Source: Gallibacterium salpingitidis (GTDB lineage: Bacteria > Pseudomonadota > Gammaproteobacteria > Enterobacterales > Pasteurellaceae). Taken from it: DNA of 64,000 nucleotides. Within the stretch, counting starts at the first letter, position 1. Each line of letters begins with the position of its first letter. Below are positions 18,286-28,438 of this stretch, piece after piece. Both the position numbers and the translations under genes were made by a program. The DNA is taken from assembly GCF_001678495.1 (NCBI RefSeq), contig NZ_JTJL01000005.1:39425-103424 (forward strand), in the 5' to 3' direction. The notes under the pieces were generated by a model. It searched no databases. It saw nothing but the letters and a program-made list of their open reading frames with translations, and was not told the origin of the DNA.

Positions 18286-20310
18286 TTAGTTTGCAATACC
18301 TGCAATCTGATAATTAATTTGCCAATAAAGTAATTGTTTATAGGCATTGATCTGTGTTTTTTCCTCTGCGGATATTGGCTGTAAAGCTGTTGTTTCCCCT
18401 GTTGTTAGATTCCATTCATACTTAATAATATTTTCAGTATGAATGTCATAGATCGCTGTTGGCGTAGTAACCACAGTTTCATTAAAGGCAAAATTAAAAT
18501 TCTGTTCAGCGTCAGCTGACAACAGATTACGCCCGCCAAGATGCCAATATTCACAATCAGATAAACTGAATGAAAATAGTGTTGGCATAATATCTTTATG
18601 TGAACCTAAACGGTAAGGTTGGAAATCAACCGCACAATGTTGTTTGATTGCGTCTGGAAGATGTACAAAGAAAGGAACGGTTTTATCTAAAAACAGATCG
18701 GTTGGAAAATGATTCTCCATCGCACGCATATGGTGATCGCCCGAAGCGGCAATGATGGTGCTATCGGCAACAGGACTTTGTGCAATATTGTCAATAAACT
18801 CGCCCAAGGCATTCGCCGCATATTGAAAGGCTTGCAGAATATTTTGCTGTTCTTGTCGATCTTTCGCCAAAATTTTACCTGTTAATACGTCTGGATTAAC
18901 TGGAAAAGGTTGATAATGATCAGGCGCCTTAAATGGCGGATGATTAGTCATTGTGAGAATATTAATAAATAACGGCTGTTCACTTTGTTGTAATAACTGT
19001 TCCGCCAATTTAAACGCATATTCATCAGCGACACCCCAGTAAGAGAGCGAACTTTTCGCCGCAGGAAAACGATCGACAATGCTGTTTTGATCGTAAAGCT
19101 CATCAATGCCTTGTAATGGCAGATAATTAGCTAAATTGCGCCACATAATATTGCCGGCAGTAATAAAAATGGTTTTATAACCTTGCGCTTTATAGGTAAA
19201 GAATGGCGTTTGTTTTAAGCTGACACCTTGAGCAATAGATTGGCTGATATTTTGGATTGGACTATGAAAATAGAGCGAAGCCAATGAGGGTGCGGTGCCG
19301 TTATAATCTGAACTAAAGCGTTGAAAGCAATAATCTTGTGTTAAATAAGGGCGCAACTTACCTAATAGATCGTTGGTTTTCGGATCATCAAACTGTAAAA
19401 AGTTATTACCAAAACTCTCCATTAATGCCATTACAACGTGTGGCGGATTATTAGCTAAGAAATCATTTTTCGCCGTTTTTGCGGTAAAGAACTCGGTTAC
19501 ATTATCTGGCGTTGCTAATGGTGTTGTCGTTGGTACAAGTTGTTTTACTTGGTTGATTAAGTTTGCACCATCTTGCCAATTAACTGGATTAAATTGGATA
19601 TCGCGTTTTCTATCTTCAAACGCCCATTTCATCGCAATAACGCCATTTGGCACCATTTGGTTAATGATACTTAGTGAAGCGACTTGTGCATGCATTTTTG
19701 CCAATGGGTGCGTGAAGAAATAACCTCGCGCCGCATAGGCTAAATAGATCAATGCAAGTATGGCATAGCCATAAATAACGGCAGAAGGTAACAACGGCAG
19801 CGGTTGTGCTGTTAGAAAATAGTAAAAAATATAGGTTGGAATCAGGGCGGCAACGAGCGTTAATAATGAGAGTTTGATAACTGGATAATCTTCATAAATA
19901 TTGTTTAAGACCGCTTTGGTATCATCTTCAACAATCCCAAACATAAAAATATTATAGTAACTTTTATAAGTCTTAAAATAGAAGTAATTACCGAGATTAA
20001 CGCCAGTAAACAGCAAAGAAACGATAAAAAGATAACAGCTAAAAACAAAAAGTAACGTCTTGACTAAGGAAAAGGCGAGTAAGATGGCGCCAATAATAAA
20101 TGGAATAGCAAGTAAAATCGCACTAATTTTGGCGTCATAACGATAACCCATACGCCACATTCGTGAGAATGATTGTTGATGTTCCGGTTGTGAGAATAAT
20201 TGCGGATCAACAAATTTATTCACCATCCATTTTCTAATTAGTGTGGTTTGTAAAACGTAATAGATGAATAGCAGTGTCAAAGAAACTAAAAAATTACTAT
20301 AAAAAATCAT
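18286..20310 (-). CDS. LtaS-like membrane sulfatase-fold phosphotransferase
   Basis: This 674-residue protein has about five N-terminal membrane helices (residues 1-200) and a large periplasmic sulfatase/alkaline-phosphatase-fold domain. The domain starts near VVMALMESFGNNF (about residue 290). The probable nucleophile is Thr in NGTAPSLASL (about residue 336), and metal ligands include ASGDHH late in the domain. Relatives transfer phosphoglycerol or phosphoethanolamine from lipids to surface glycans. In Gram-negatives the acceptor is typically lipopolysaccharide or a periplasmic glucan, but none is indicated here. It lies 18 bp after pgeF and may be cotranscribed with rluD-pgeF. Confidence 0.8.
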   Translation of the reverse strand: MIFYSNFLVSLTLLFIYYVLQTTLIRKWMVNKFVDPQLFSQPEHQQSFSRMWRMGYRYDAKISAILLAIPFIIGAILLAFSLVKTLLFVFSCYLFIVSLLFTGVNLGNYFYFKTYKSYYNIFMFGIVEDDTKAVLNNIYEDYPVIKLSLLTLVAALIPTYIFYYFLTAQPLPLLPSAVIYGYAILALIYLAYAARGYFFTHPLAKMHAQVASLSIINQMVPNGVIAMKWAFEDRKRDIQFNPVNWQDGANLINQVKQLVPTTTPLATPDNVTEFFTAKTAKNDFLANNPPHVVMALMESFGNNFLQFDDPKTNDLLGKLRPYLTQDYCFQRFSSDYNGTAPSLASLYFHSPIQNISQSIAQGVSLKQTPFFTYKAQGYKTIFITAGNIMWRNLANYLPLQGIDELYDQNSIVDRFPAAKSSLSYWGVADEYAFKLAEQLLQQSEQPLFINILTMTNHPPFKAPDHYQPFPVNPDVLTGKILAKDRQEQQNILQAFQYAANALGEFIDNIAQSPVADSTIIAASGDHHMRAMENHFPTDLFLDKTVPFFVHLPDAIKQHCAVDFQPYRLGSHKDIMPTLFSFSLSDCEYWHLGGRNLLSADAEQNFNFAFNETVVTTPTAIYDIHTENIIKYEWNLTTGETTALQPISAEEKTQINAYKQLLYWQINYQIAGIAN

Positions 20311-20328
20311 GCCGCCTTGTCCGTTGTG

Positions 20329-21075
20329 TTATTTTTCGCTGAACCAAATTAATGTTGCCATTCTGCCGGTTTGCCCATCACGACGATAAGAGTAAAAATT
20401 TTCAGGATCGGAATAAGTGCAATATTCACCGCCGCTAATATGTTGCGGCAAAATACCGCAGCGCTGTAAGCGTAAACGCGCTAGTTGATAAATGTCAGCG
20501 AAATATTTACCTGAATGTTGTGGATCGGGTTTGAATGCTTGTTGCGCGTTAGGATCTTGTTGGCAAAAAGCGGTAAATACGTCTTCTCCAACTTGAAAAG
20601 CTTGTGCGCTAATTGCTGGGGCAAGCCACACTTTGATTATGGCTGGATCAGCGCTAAATTGCGCAAGCGTGTTTTCCAATACGCCAGCAGCTAAGCCGCG
20701 CCAACCAGCGTGAGCCGCAGCAACTTCTTCGCCATTGTCCGTTGCAAACACGACTGGCAGACAGTCAGCGGTCATAATTAAACAGACGTGATTGGCTTGA
20801 TTGGTATAACACGCATCAGCGGTTAAATTGGTATCCGACTGATGAATTTGTTTTACCGCAGTGCCATGCACTTGTGTCAGAAAAATCGGCGTTTGCGGTA
20901 AATGAAATTGTTCTACCAGTTGTTGGCGATTTTGTTGTACTAATGCGGGATCATCACCAACATGATCCCCTAAGTTTAATCCGGCAAATACACCACAGCT
21001 ATGACCGCCAGCGCGTAAAGTGCTTAATGCGTGAACATTGTTAGGGACTTGCCAGTTTGGATAAAGTGCTTTCAT
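20329..21075 (-). CDS. pgeF: PgeF/YfiH family: peptidoglycan editing factor, purine nucleoside phosphorylase-like
   Basis: This 248-residue member of the DUF152/laccase-like family has the metal-site motifs MTADCLPVVF and AAAHAGWRGLAAG, plus the C-terminal YCTYSDPENFYSYRRDG. Family members act on adenosine and other nucleosides. The E. coli protein also removes wrongly incorporated serine from peptidoglycan precursors. Its ATG overlaps the rluD stop by one base (TAATG), so it is translationally coupled. The rluD-pgeF order is conserved in gammaproteobacteria. Confidence 0.88.
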   Translation of the reverse strand: MKALYPNWQVPNNVHALSTLRAGGHSCGVFAGLNLGDHVGDDPALVQQNRQQLVEQFHLPQTPIFLTQVHGTAVKQIHQSDTNLTADACYTNQANHVCLIMTADCLPVVFATDNGEEVAAAHAGWRGLAAGVLENTLAQFSADPAIIKVWLAPAISAQAFQVGEDVFTAFCQQDPNAQQAFKPDPQHSGKYFADIYQLARLRLQRCGILPQHISGGEYCTYSDPENFYSYRRDGQTGRMATLIWFSEK

Positions 21076-22049
21076 TAATAATCTAACTCATCTTTGTGTA
21101 ATTCATAGTCGGCTTTCAACGCTTCAACTAATTCAACAAAATCATCTGGCAATGGCGCATACCATTCCATTAATTCGCCAGTAATTGGGTGTTCTAAACG
21201 TAACATAATGGCGTGTAACGCTTGGCGTTGGAATTGGCGTAATACACTTAATAGTTCTTCGCTTGCACCTTTTGGTGGTTTTGGACGACCGCCATAAGTT
21301 TGATCACCTAATAATGGGTGGGCAATATGCGCCATATGTACACGAATTTGGTGAGTACGTCCGGTTTCTAAACGTAAACGCAAGCGAGTGTAATTACGGA
21401 AACGTTCCATAATACGGTAGTGTGTTACTGCTGGTTTTCCCATTGGATGAACTGCCATATGCGTGCGTTTGGTTGGGTGGCGCGCCATTGGTTGATCAAC
21501 AGTTCCGCCTTTGGTCATAATGCCGCTGGCAATAGCTTCATATTCGCGGGTGATTTGACGTTTTTGTAAGGCGCGTACTAATTTGGTTTGCGCTTCCACT
21601 GTTTTAGCGACGACCATTAAACCAGTTGTATCTTTATCTAGACGATGCACAATACCAGCACGAGGCACTTCGGCAATCGGCGGATAATGGTATAACAAAC
21701 CATTTAATACGGTATTATCTGGATTACCAGCGCCAGGATGTACAACTAAGTCTTTGCTTTTATTGATCACTAAAATATGATCATCTTCATAAATAATATC
21801 TAAAGGCACTTCTTGTGGCGTGAAACGTGTATCTTCTTCAATTTCCGCCTGCATAATAATTTGTTCTGTGCCAAATACTTTTTCTCTTGGGACGGTAACG
21901 ACTTTGCCATCAACTTGTACTAATCCGGCTTCGATCCAAGTTTTTATGCGTGAACGTGAATATTCTGGAAACAATTCTGCTAAAGTTTGGTCTAAACGCT
22001 GACCTAATTGATGAGGTTGAACCTCTGCTGTTAATTTAAGGTGTTCCAT
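21075..22049 (-). CDS. rluD: RluD, 23S rRNA pseudouridine synthase
   Basis: This 324-residue enzyme has an N-terminal S4 RNA-binding domain (LGQRLDQTLAELFPEYSRSR, about residues 16-35) and an RsuA/RluA catalytic core. The signature HRLDKDTTGL contains the catalytic Asp, and RTHQIRVHMAH lies near the C-terminus. RluD makes pseudouridines 1911, 1915 and 1917 in helix 69 of 23S rRNA (E. coli numbering). It is divergent from bamD, as in E. coli, across a 178-bp gap. Confidence 0.93.
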   Translation of the reverse strand: MEHLKLTAEVQPHQLGQRLDQTLAELFPEYSRSRIKTWIEAGLVQVDGKVVTVPREKVFGTEQIIMQAEIEEDTRFTPQEVPLDIIYEDDHILVINKSKDLVVHPGAGNPDNTVLNGLLYHYPPIAEVPRAGIVHRLDKDTTGLMVVAKTVEAQTKLVRALQKRQITREYEAIASGIMTKGGTVDQPMARHPTKRTHMAVHPMGKPAVTHYRIMERFRNYTRLRLRLETGRTHQIRVHMAHIAHPLLGDQTYGGRPKPPKGASEELLSVLRQFQRQALHAIMLRLEHPITGELMEWYAPLPDDFVELVEALKADYELHKDELDY

Positions 22050-22227
22050 AGTAACTATAAATCCAGTAACATAACCATTTAATTATTTGCTGATACACTA
22101 TACAATAACAGCAAAGAATTGATGTCAAAGTCGTGATTGTACCTTAACTGTCAGCGAGTTTACAGATTGAAATATATTGTGTGATGAATTCATCAAACAG
22201 CTCACCCAAAAAAATTAAGGATCTATA

Positions 22228-23028
22228 ATGAGTATGAATAAGATAAAAGCTATTGCGATAACAGCCTTATCTGCGTTGGTATTAACCGCTTGTTCTAATT
22301 CTAAAGAGCAAGTAGAACAAGCTCCCGCACAAGAGTTATATCAAAAAGCGCAAGAATATTTACAAGATGAAAATTATCGTCAAGCAATTCGTTATCTCGA
22401 AGCCACAGATAATCGTTTCCCATATGGTGAATATGCGCAACAAGCAGATTTAAATTTGATTTATGCTTATTATCGTAGTGAAGATTATGTCAATGCGTTA
22501 TCAACCGCTGATCGTTATTTGCAAAAATATCCGCAAGGACCGCATTTAGATTATGTGTTATATATTGCTGGCTTAACCAATATGGCATTGGGTGACAATT
22601 TATTCCAAGATTTCTTTGGTGTTGACCGTTCATCACGCGAAACTAAACCAAGAGAAAATGCGTATGGTAATTTTGAAACGTTGGCTCGTTATTTCCCGAA
22701 TAGTGAATATACGAAAGATGCAGTAAAACGTATGCAATATATTCGTGAGAGCTTAGCAAAACATCAATATGAAATTGCGCAGTTCTATCAAAAACGTGGC
22801 GCTTATGTTGCGGTAGTGAATCGTATTCAAGATATCTTATTACGCCAATATCCTGAAACAAGCTATGCTTATTACGCATTGCCAATGTTGCAAGAAGCTT
22901 ATACAGAATTGCATTTAGATAAACAAGCTGCGGAAATTGCAAAAGTGGTAGCAAATGGTCAAGGTAAAACTTTCCCAGAGTTAGAAAAACCAGAATCAGC
23001 GCCAGACGTTAAACCACCACTTAATTAA
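22228..23028 (+). CDS. bamD: BamD, outer-membrane assembly lipoprotein
   Basis: This 266-residue lipoprotein has a signal peptide ending in the lipobox LTAC (Cys at about residue 21), followed by TPR-like helical repeats (AQELYQKAQEYLQDENYRQA, then further repeats). It is an essential partner of BamA in inserting beta-barrel proteins. The start at 22228 has AAGGA 6 nt upstream; a second ATG two codons later is less well spaced. The C-terminus after about residue 240 is longer than in E. coli BamD and proline/lysine-rich. A terminator follows. Confidence 0.92.
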   Translation: MSMNKIKAIAITALSALVLTACSNSKEQVEQAPAQELYQKAQEYLQDENYRQAIRYLEATDNRFPYGEYAQQADLNLIYAYYRSEDYVNALSTADRYLQKYPQGPHLDYVLYIAGLTNMALGDNLFQDFFGVDRSSRETKPRENAYGNFETLARYFPNSEYTKDAVKRMQYIRESLAKHQYEIAQFYQKRGAYVAVVNRIQDILLRQYPETSYAYYALPMLQEAYTELHLDKQAAEIAKVVANGQGKTFPELEKPESAPDVKPPLN

Positions 23029-23041
23029 TGATAAATTTAGG

Positions 23042-23073
23042 AAAAGTGTGGAATGAAAATCCACACTTTTTTT
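23042..23073 (+). terminator. Intrinsic terminator after bamD
   Basis: A perfect 11-bp stem (23042-23052 with 23060-23070) runs into a T-tract. It lies between convergent bamD and the OppA-like gene. Confidence 0.85.
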
Positions 23074-23081
23074 ATGCCGGT

Positions 23082-24587
23082 TTATTGCACTAAACGATAG
23101 AGATCTTTGCTATAAAAAATTTGCGTTGGATTATTTAAATCATAACCAGCTAAGTTGGGTGCAATATAAACAGGTAGGTAATATTGGAATAATGGCAAGA
23201 TAATGGCATCTTGCGCTAATGTATCTACTACTTGTTGATAGAGTTGTTGTCGTTTTTCTGCTTCAGTCTCAACCATTGCCTGTTCTAGCCACTGATCAAT
23301 TTGCGGATTATGGTAGTGCATTAAATTATCAGGGCTTTTAGAGTGAAAAATATTTAAGAATGCAGAAGGATCATTGTAATCTGCACACCAACCGCTACGA
23401 ATTAATTGAAATTGTTGTTGTATATGTTCGTTTGCCCATTGTTGGCTGGTTTTCGCTTGTGAGGTTACGCGAATAAGATCAGATTGGGCAAATTGTCGTG
23501 CAAGATTTTGTGCAATTTGTCGATTGGCCGGTGAATCATCGTAACTTAAATTGAGATGCAATGGGTGTTGATTATTAATATTAGCTTGCTTTAGTAATTG
23601 CTCAGCCGGCGGTAAGTTCAGGTAAGCACCAAATAACATTGATTTCGGTAATAAGCTGGCGGAGGCTTTACCATTGATGGCGACATTTGCTACTGCGGAT
23701 TGGCTAGAAATTAAACTGATTAAGGCTTGTCGTACTGCAACATTTTGCAATGTAGGGTGATGTGGATTCAGTTCGTAATAGTAACTACATAATTTAGGTA
23801 CTAATTGTATTTCTGTACCGGTGCGGTTGGTCGCTAGTTGCCAATCAATTTGCGTAGAAGAGAGATTATTACGCCAATATTCGACATTCTGAAACGAAAC
23901 GTGTGCTTTATTCCAGTAATAAGGGTTTGCTGTTAGTTTGATCTTCTGTTCATCAATTTCCATTAGTTGATAAGCGCCATTGTAGAGCGCTTTTTTAGTA
24001 GGCATTAATGCAATATGCGCAAGCATTAGTGGTAAATGCGCATTAGCTTTATCTAATTGAATTTGTAGTGTGTGCTCATCAATCGCTTGTAGTCCTAACG
24101 CAGTAGCAGGTAATTTATCACTAAGAATTTTTTCTGCATTTTGCAGTGCAATAAAGCCTAAATATTTCGCTAATGTAGCTTTACTGGTTAATAAGTTTTG
24201 CCAACTTTGTACAAAATCGCTCGCAGTAACTGGGCTGCCATCTGACCATTTGGCTTCAGGGCGTAAATGGAATAACCACACTTTTTGATCTTTACTTTCC
24301 CAAGATTGTGCAATTGCTGGAATGATATTGCCATGAATATCGTAACTGACTAAACCTTCGTATAAATCGTATAACAGCGCGGTATTTTGCAAATCATTAA
24401 CTTGATGAGGATCTAATAGAAATTGTGTAAATTCACCAGCTCGAATGAGAGTAGTGGTTGAAGCTGGTGTTGGTTCCGTAGGTTGTTGAACGACGGTTTT
24501 AGACGGTTGCTGTTGATCACAAGCTGTAGTCAAAAAAAGAAAACAGCAAGTTATGGTGAATAACTTGCTTAAGTTGAAAATCTTCAT
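23082..24587 (-). CDS. Orphan OppA/SBP_bac_5-type peptide-binding lipoprotein
   Basis: This 501-residue extracytoplasmic binding protein has a lipoprotein signal peptide (lipobox TTAC, Cys at about residue 23). A Gln/Pro/Thr-rich linker follows, then the family 5 solute-binding fold. The family signature region is visible (LYEGLVSYD; WLFHLRPEAKWSDGSPVTASDFV). Relatives bind oligopeptides, and some Haemophilus homologues bind haem or glutathione. No permease or ATPase genes lie beside it, so it must feed a transporter encoded elsewhere. It overlaps marC by one base (TAATG), so the two are coupled. Confidence 0.8.
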   Translation of the reverse strand: MKIFNLSKLFTITCCFLFLTTACDQQQPSKTVVQQPTEPTPASTTTLIRAGEFTQFLLDPHQVNDLQNTALLYDLYEGLVSYDIHGNIIPAIAQSWESKDQKVWLFHLRPEAKWSDGSPVTASDFVQSWQNLLTSKATLAKYLGFIALQNAEKILSDKLPATALGLQAIDEHTLQIQLDKANAHLPLMLAHIALMPTKKALYNGAYQLMEIDEQKIKLTANPYYWNKAHVSFQNVEYWRNNLSSTQIDWQLATNRTGTEIQLVPKLCSYYYELNPHHPTLQNVAVRQALISLISSQSAVANVAINGKASASLLPKSMLFGAYLNLPPAEQLLKQANINNQHPLHLNLSYDDSPANRQIAQNLARQFAQSDLIRVTSQAKTSQQWANEHIQQQFQLIRSGWCADYNDPSAFLNIFHSKSPDNLMHYHNPQIDQWLEQAMVETEAEKRQQLYQQVVDTLAQDAIILPLFQYYLPVYIAPNLAGYDLNNPTQIFYSKDLYRLVQ

Positions 24588-25234
24588 TAATGCAATAATC
24601 CTGGGAATAAGTTAGAAATACCAGCAACACAAATTTCAATACCGAGCGCCATCAAAATTAGCCCCATAATACGGGTTACTACGTTGCTGCCTGTTTTGCC
24701 GAGATATTTCATAATCATTGGGCCAGAGCGAAAAATGGCATAACATAAAAAAGAGAAGATAATAATAGCAATGGCAAAACCGAGCCAATCCACCCAACTA
24801 TTGTAGCGTGAGGCCCAAACGATGGTAGAACTAATTGCCCCTGGGCCAGCGATTAATGGCATTGCTAACGGGACAACTGCGATACTTTCGTTATCAGAAA
24901 AATCAGTTGCTCGTTCTTCTTTATTTTGTTTTTCTTCCCCTAATTTACCGCCAATCATTGTCATTGCAATGGAAATAACAAGAATACCGCCAGCAACGCG
25001 GAATGAGCTTAGCGAAATACTAAAGAAATTTAGTAATGCTTGCCCAATAAATAAGCTAGTTAATAAAACAATACCAATGGCAGTTGAAGTCACCAGCATT
25101 GTTTTTTGTCGTTCCGCTTCATATTGGTTACTTGTCATACTCATAAAAATAGGCAAAGAACCTAACGGGTTCGTTACCGCAAGCAGACCAATAAAAAACT
25201 GCATATAAATGGAAAAGTTTTCAATAAATAACAT
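24587..25234 (-). CDS. MarC-family (UPF0056) integral membrane protein
   Basis: This protein of about 215 residues has six hydrophobic segments and the MarC family features FFIGLLAVTNPLGSLPIF near the N-terminus and VVPLAMPLIAGPGAISSTIV in the middle. The family's function is unresolved; transporter-like roles have been proposed. The ATG at 25234 is chosen over an in-frame TTG at 25267. Neither has a good ribosome site, so the start is uncertain. It is coupled to the downstream binding-protein gene, an unusual pairing. Confidence 0.75.
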   Translation of the reverse strand: MLFIENFSIYMQFFIGLLAVTNPLGSLPIFMSMTSNQYEAERQKTMLVTSTAIGIVLLTSLFIGQALLNFFSISLSSFRVAGGILVISIAMTMIGGKLGEEKQNKEERATDFSDNESIAVVPLAMPLIAGPGAISSTIVWASRYNSWVDWLGFAIAIIIFSFLCYAIFRSGPMIMKYLGKTGSNVVTRIMGLILMALGIEICVAGISNLFPGLLH

Positions 25235-25289
25235 AATTTTCAATGAATTAGAGGAAGTTAAAGACAACTTATTATGACATAAGCGGTGA

Positions 25290-25634
25290 TTATTTACATG
25301 CCGCAGTGATCACAATTTCCACTTTCCATTCTGGATTAGCCAATTTAGCTTCAACAGTAGAACGAGCAGGCGCAGCGCCAGCAATTACCCATTCGTCCCA
25401 CGCACGATTCATTTCCGCATAATCACTCATATCGGCAAGGAAGATTTCAGCACGTAAAATACGTGATTTATCAGAGTTGCTTTGTTCCAAAAGATTATCA
25501 ATAAATTGCAATACTTGTTTGGTTTGTCCGTACGCATCAAGCGAAGTATCTTCTGGTACTTGTCCTGCAAGATAAGCGATACCACCATAAATGACAGCTT
25601 CTGATAAACGTGCTCCTGCATCAATATGTTTCAT
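25290..25634 (-). CDS. RidA/YjgF-family protein (YoaB-like)
   Basis: This 114-residue small protein has the YjgF trimer fold: GGIAYLAGQVPEDTSLDAYGQ, an internal LRAEIFLADMSDYAEMNRAWDEW helix-strand unit, and the terminal PARSTVEAKLANPEWKVEI containing the conserved Arg. RidA enzymes deaminate reactive enamines/imines made by PLP enzymes. The sequence fits the YoaB-type subgroup better than canonical RidA, so deaminase activity is inferred only. An AAAGGAG site precedes the ATG. Confidence 0.8.
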   Translation of the reverse strand: MKHIDAGARLSEAVIYGGIAYLAGQVPEDTSLDAYGQTKQVLQFIDNLLEQSNSDKSRILRAEIFLADMSDYAEMNRAWDEWVIAGAAPARSTVEAKLANPEWKVEIVITAACK

Positions 25635-25712
25635 AAATACTCCTTTAAGTTATATATCATGATTTGAATTAAGGTTAAAATCCCGAGCTATTATCAACTG
25701 TTAGGTAACAAA

Positions 25713-26432
25713 ATGAAACTATTAATTTCTAATCAGCATGGTGCGATTGTGATGGCCTTGTTGCCCTTTTTATATGGAATGTGGTTATCAACACCAATTA
25801 CTTTACACATTTGCTTATTACTAGCTTGGTTTTCTCTCTATCTAATGACCTATCCTTTTTTGGCTTTATTTAAAGGACGAAATCTTTCGTTATATTGGCG
25901 TTGGACATTGATCTATGGCGTAGTGAGTTTGTTATTTGCTATACCAACGATTATTTATAATCCACGTATTTTGTGGTTTTTAGTGGCAATGTTACCGTTT
26001 GTTTTCATTAATATTTATTATACGAAAACGAAAAATGAACGAGCGCTAGCTAATGATATTGCTGCAATTGTAATTTTCGCAATTGCAGGTATGGCGGCTT
26101 ACTATTTTCCTACCCAACAATGGGATATTCATTTAATTGAAATAGCGCTGTATCCAAGCCTGTTTTTTATTGGCACTACTTTGTATGTAAAAAGTGTAAT
26201 GCGGGAGCGGAAAAATCCAACCTATTATTATGCTTCAATTATATTTCATCTACTTTGTACCTTATTACCATTGCTATTACCGAATATATTGTTGAGTTGT
26301 GCTTTTGGCGTACCGTTGTTGCGTGCGATTTTATTACCCAAACGTAAGTTATCAGTAAAACAGACCGGATTGGTAGAGTTTGCAATTTCTTTTTATTTTT
26401 TAGTGATGTTAGTGGTGGCAACGATACGCTAA
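25713..26432 (+). CDS. YwiC-like integral membrane protein
   Basis: This 239-residue protein has about eight hydrophobic helices and begins with the NQHGAIVM stretch typical of the YwiC-like family. Family function is unknown. It stands alone between the RidA gene and parE, transcribed towards parE, with only 72 bp between them. A possible extended -10 for parE lies in that gap. The gene has no strong terminator, so read-through into parE is possible. Confidence 0.7.
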   Translation: MKLLISNQHGAIVMALLPFLYGMWLSTPITLHICLLLAWFSLYLMTYPFLALFKGRNLSLYWRWTLIYGVVSLLFAIPTIIYNPRILWFLVAMLPFVFINIYYTKTKNERALANDIAAIVIFAIAGMAAYYFPTQQWDIHLIEIALYPSLFFIGTTLYVKSVMRERKNPTYYYASIIFHLLCTLLPLLLPNILLSCAFGVPLLRAILLPKRKLSVKQTGLVEFAISFYFLVMLVVATIR

Positions 26433-26461
26433 GAAGGGTGGTTTTGTGTAGTGACAAAAAA

Positions 26462-26470
26462 TGCTAGAAT
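26462..26470 (+). promoter_or_regulatory. Candidate extended -10 promoter of parE
   Basis: TGCTAGAAT fits an extended -10 (TGN plus TAGAAT) 35 bp upstream of parE. The -35 region (TTTGTG near 26443) is weak, as is common with extended -10 promoters. Confidence 0.4.
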
Positions 26471-26504
26471 CTAGCCCTTTGTGATTAACAGTAGCTGAAA
26501 AACA

Positions 26505-28415
26505 ATGAGTCAAGAGATTTATAACGCTAACGATATAACGGTTCTTAAAGATCTCGAACCGGTGCAATTACGTCCGGGAATGTACACTGATACTACCAGA
26601 CCAAACCACCTCGGACAGGAAGTTATCGACAATAGTGTCGATGAGGCTTTAGCAGGTTATGCCAGTAAAATCGAAGTGATTTTATATCCAGATCAATCGT
26701 TAGAGGTGATTGATAATGGACGAGGAATGCCGGTTGATATTCATCCTGTTGAGAAAATTTCTGGGGTCGAATTGATTCTGACTAAATTGCATGCCGGTGG
26801 TAAGTTCTCCAATAAAAATTATCAGTTTGCTGGCGGCTTACATGGAGTTGGTATCTCTGTGGTTAATGCGTTGTCAGCACGTGTTGATGTTACGGTAAAA
26901 CGTAATGGCGAGGTGTATCATATTGCGTTTGCTGATGGTAAAAAGGTTGAAGAACTTACTGTTATTGGCAGCTGTGGGCGAAGAACAACCGGAACAACGG
27001 TTAAGTTTTTACCAAATGCAAAATATTTTGATTCGGCAAAATTTTCCGCTACTCGTTTACGTCATCTATTAAGAGCAAAGGCGGTACTTTGCCCAGGGTT
27101 AGAGATCAAGTTCACTGATAAAGTCAATCAAACGGAAGATGTTTGGTGTTATCAAGATGGTTTATCAGACTACTTGTTAGAAGCCGTTGATGGCGTTGAA
27201 ACTGTTCCGGAAAAACCTTTTATTGGTGAATTTAAAGGCGCTACCGAAGCGGTAAGTTGGGCATTATTTTGGCTTCCAGAGGGAGGCAATATTGTTGGGG
27301 AAAGTTATGTTAACTTAATCCCAACTCCATTAGGTGGCACTCATGTTAATGGTTTGCGTCAAGGTTTATTAGATGCAATGCGGGAATTTTGTGAGTTTCG
27401 TAATTTATTACCGCGTGGAGTGAAACTAACGGCAGACGATCTCTGGGAACGTTGTGCCTATATCCTTTCATTAAAAATGCAAGATCCTCAATTTGCAGGG
27501 CAAACTAAAGAGCGCTTATCTTCACGTCAGAGTGCAGTATTTGTTACTGGTGTAGTCAAAGATAGTTTTAGTTTATGGCTGAATCAAAATGTACAACAAG
27601 CAGAGCAGATTGCTGAAATGGCAATTGCTTCAGCGCAACGTCGCTTGCGTAGTGCGAAAAAAGTGGTACGTAAAAAATTAGTGAGTGGACCGGCATTACC
27701 GGGGAAATTAGCGGATTGTACGCAACAGGATCTTGCGCGAACCGAACTCTTTTTAGTTGAGGGGGATTCTGCGGGTGGATCAGCTAAACAAGCTCGTGAT
27801 CGTGAATACCAAGCAATCTTGCCATTGCGTGGAAAAATTCTTAATACTTGGGAAGTGGCTGGCGATCAGGTGTTAGGTTCACAAGAAATCCACGATATAG
27901 CTGTGGCATTAGGGATCGATCCGGATTCCGATGATCTTTCTCAATTACGTTATGGCAAAGTCTGTATTTTAGCGGATGCGGATTCAGATGGTTTACATAT
28001 TGCCACCTTATTATGCGCTTTATTCTTGCGCCATTTCCCTAAATTAGTCGAAGAAGGACACGTTTATGTGGCAATGCCGCCATTGTATCGTATTGATTTA
28101 GGTAAAGAAGTTTATTATGCCTTAGATGAGGGCGAAAAAGAGGCCATTTTAGAGCGTTTACAAAGTAAGCGTGGTAAAGCCAATGTACAGCGTTTTAAAG
28201 GCTTGGGTGAAATGAATCCATTGCAATTAAGAGAAACAACAATGGATCCAAATACACGTCGTTTGGTGCAATTGGTGTATCAACCAAATCAAGCAGAACA
28301 AGAAGAACCAGATCAAACGCTGGAAATTTTAGATATGTTATTAGCGAAAAAACGTGCTGATGATCGTAAAAATTGGTTACAAGAAAAAGGCGATCATGCC
28401 GAACTTAGCGTTTAA
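26505..28415 (+). CDS. parE: Topoisomerase IV subunit B
   Basis: This 636-residue ATPase subunit of topoisomerase IV decatenates daughter chromosomes. The GHKL ATPase site is visible ([38 protein letters not shown]). The transducer Lys loop is in QTKERLSS, the Toprim motif is [17 protein letters not shown], and the metal site is [10 protein letters not shown]. The GyrB-specific insertion is absent and the length suits ParE. ParC follows after 23 bp, forming an operon. Residues at the usual quinolone positions of the Toprim region look unremarkable. Confidence 0.93.
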   Translation: MSQEIYNANDITVLKDLEPVQLRPGMYTDTTRPNHLGQEVIDNSVDEALAGYASKIEVILYPDQSLEVIDNGRGMPVDIHPVEKISGVELILTKLHAGGKFSNKNYQFAGGLHGVGISVVNALSARVDVTVKRNGEVYHIAFADGKKVEELTVIGSCGRRTTGTTVKFLPNAKYFDSAKFSATRLRHLLRAKAVLCPGLEIKFTDKVNQTEDVWCYQDGLSDYLLEAVDGVETVPEKPFIGEFKGATEAVSWALFWLPEGGNIVGESYVNLIPTPLGGTHVNGLRQGLLDAMREFCEFRNLLPRGVKLTADDLWERCAYILSLKMQDPQFAGQTKERLSSRQSAVFVTGVVKDSFSLWLNQNVQQAEQIAEMAIASAQRRLRSAKKVVRKKLVSGPALPGKLADCTQQDLARTELFLVEGDSAGGSAKQARDREYQAILPLRGKILNTWEVAGDQVLGSQEIHDIAVALGIDPDSDDLSQLRYGKVCILADADSDGLHIATLLCALFLRHFPKLVEEGHVYVAMPPLYRIDLGKEVYYALDEGEKEAILERLQSKRGKANVQRFKGLGEMNPLQLRETTMDPNTRRLVQLVYQPNQAEQEEPDQTLEILDMLLAKKRADDRKNWLQEKGDHAELSV

Positions 28416-28438
28416 ACCTTACGAGTAGAGAGAAAATA

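Noticed and set aside
22182..22195. TGATGAATTCATCA palindrome before bamD as a CRP site
   Set aside because: Only the left half fits (TGTGA); the right half departs from TCACA. It may be incidental.
22286..22296. DNA uptake sequences as a way to fix the genus
   Set aside because: Only an isolated match to ACAAGCGGT (minus strand, within bamD) was noticed by eye; a full count is needed before using it.
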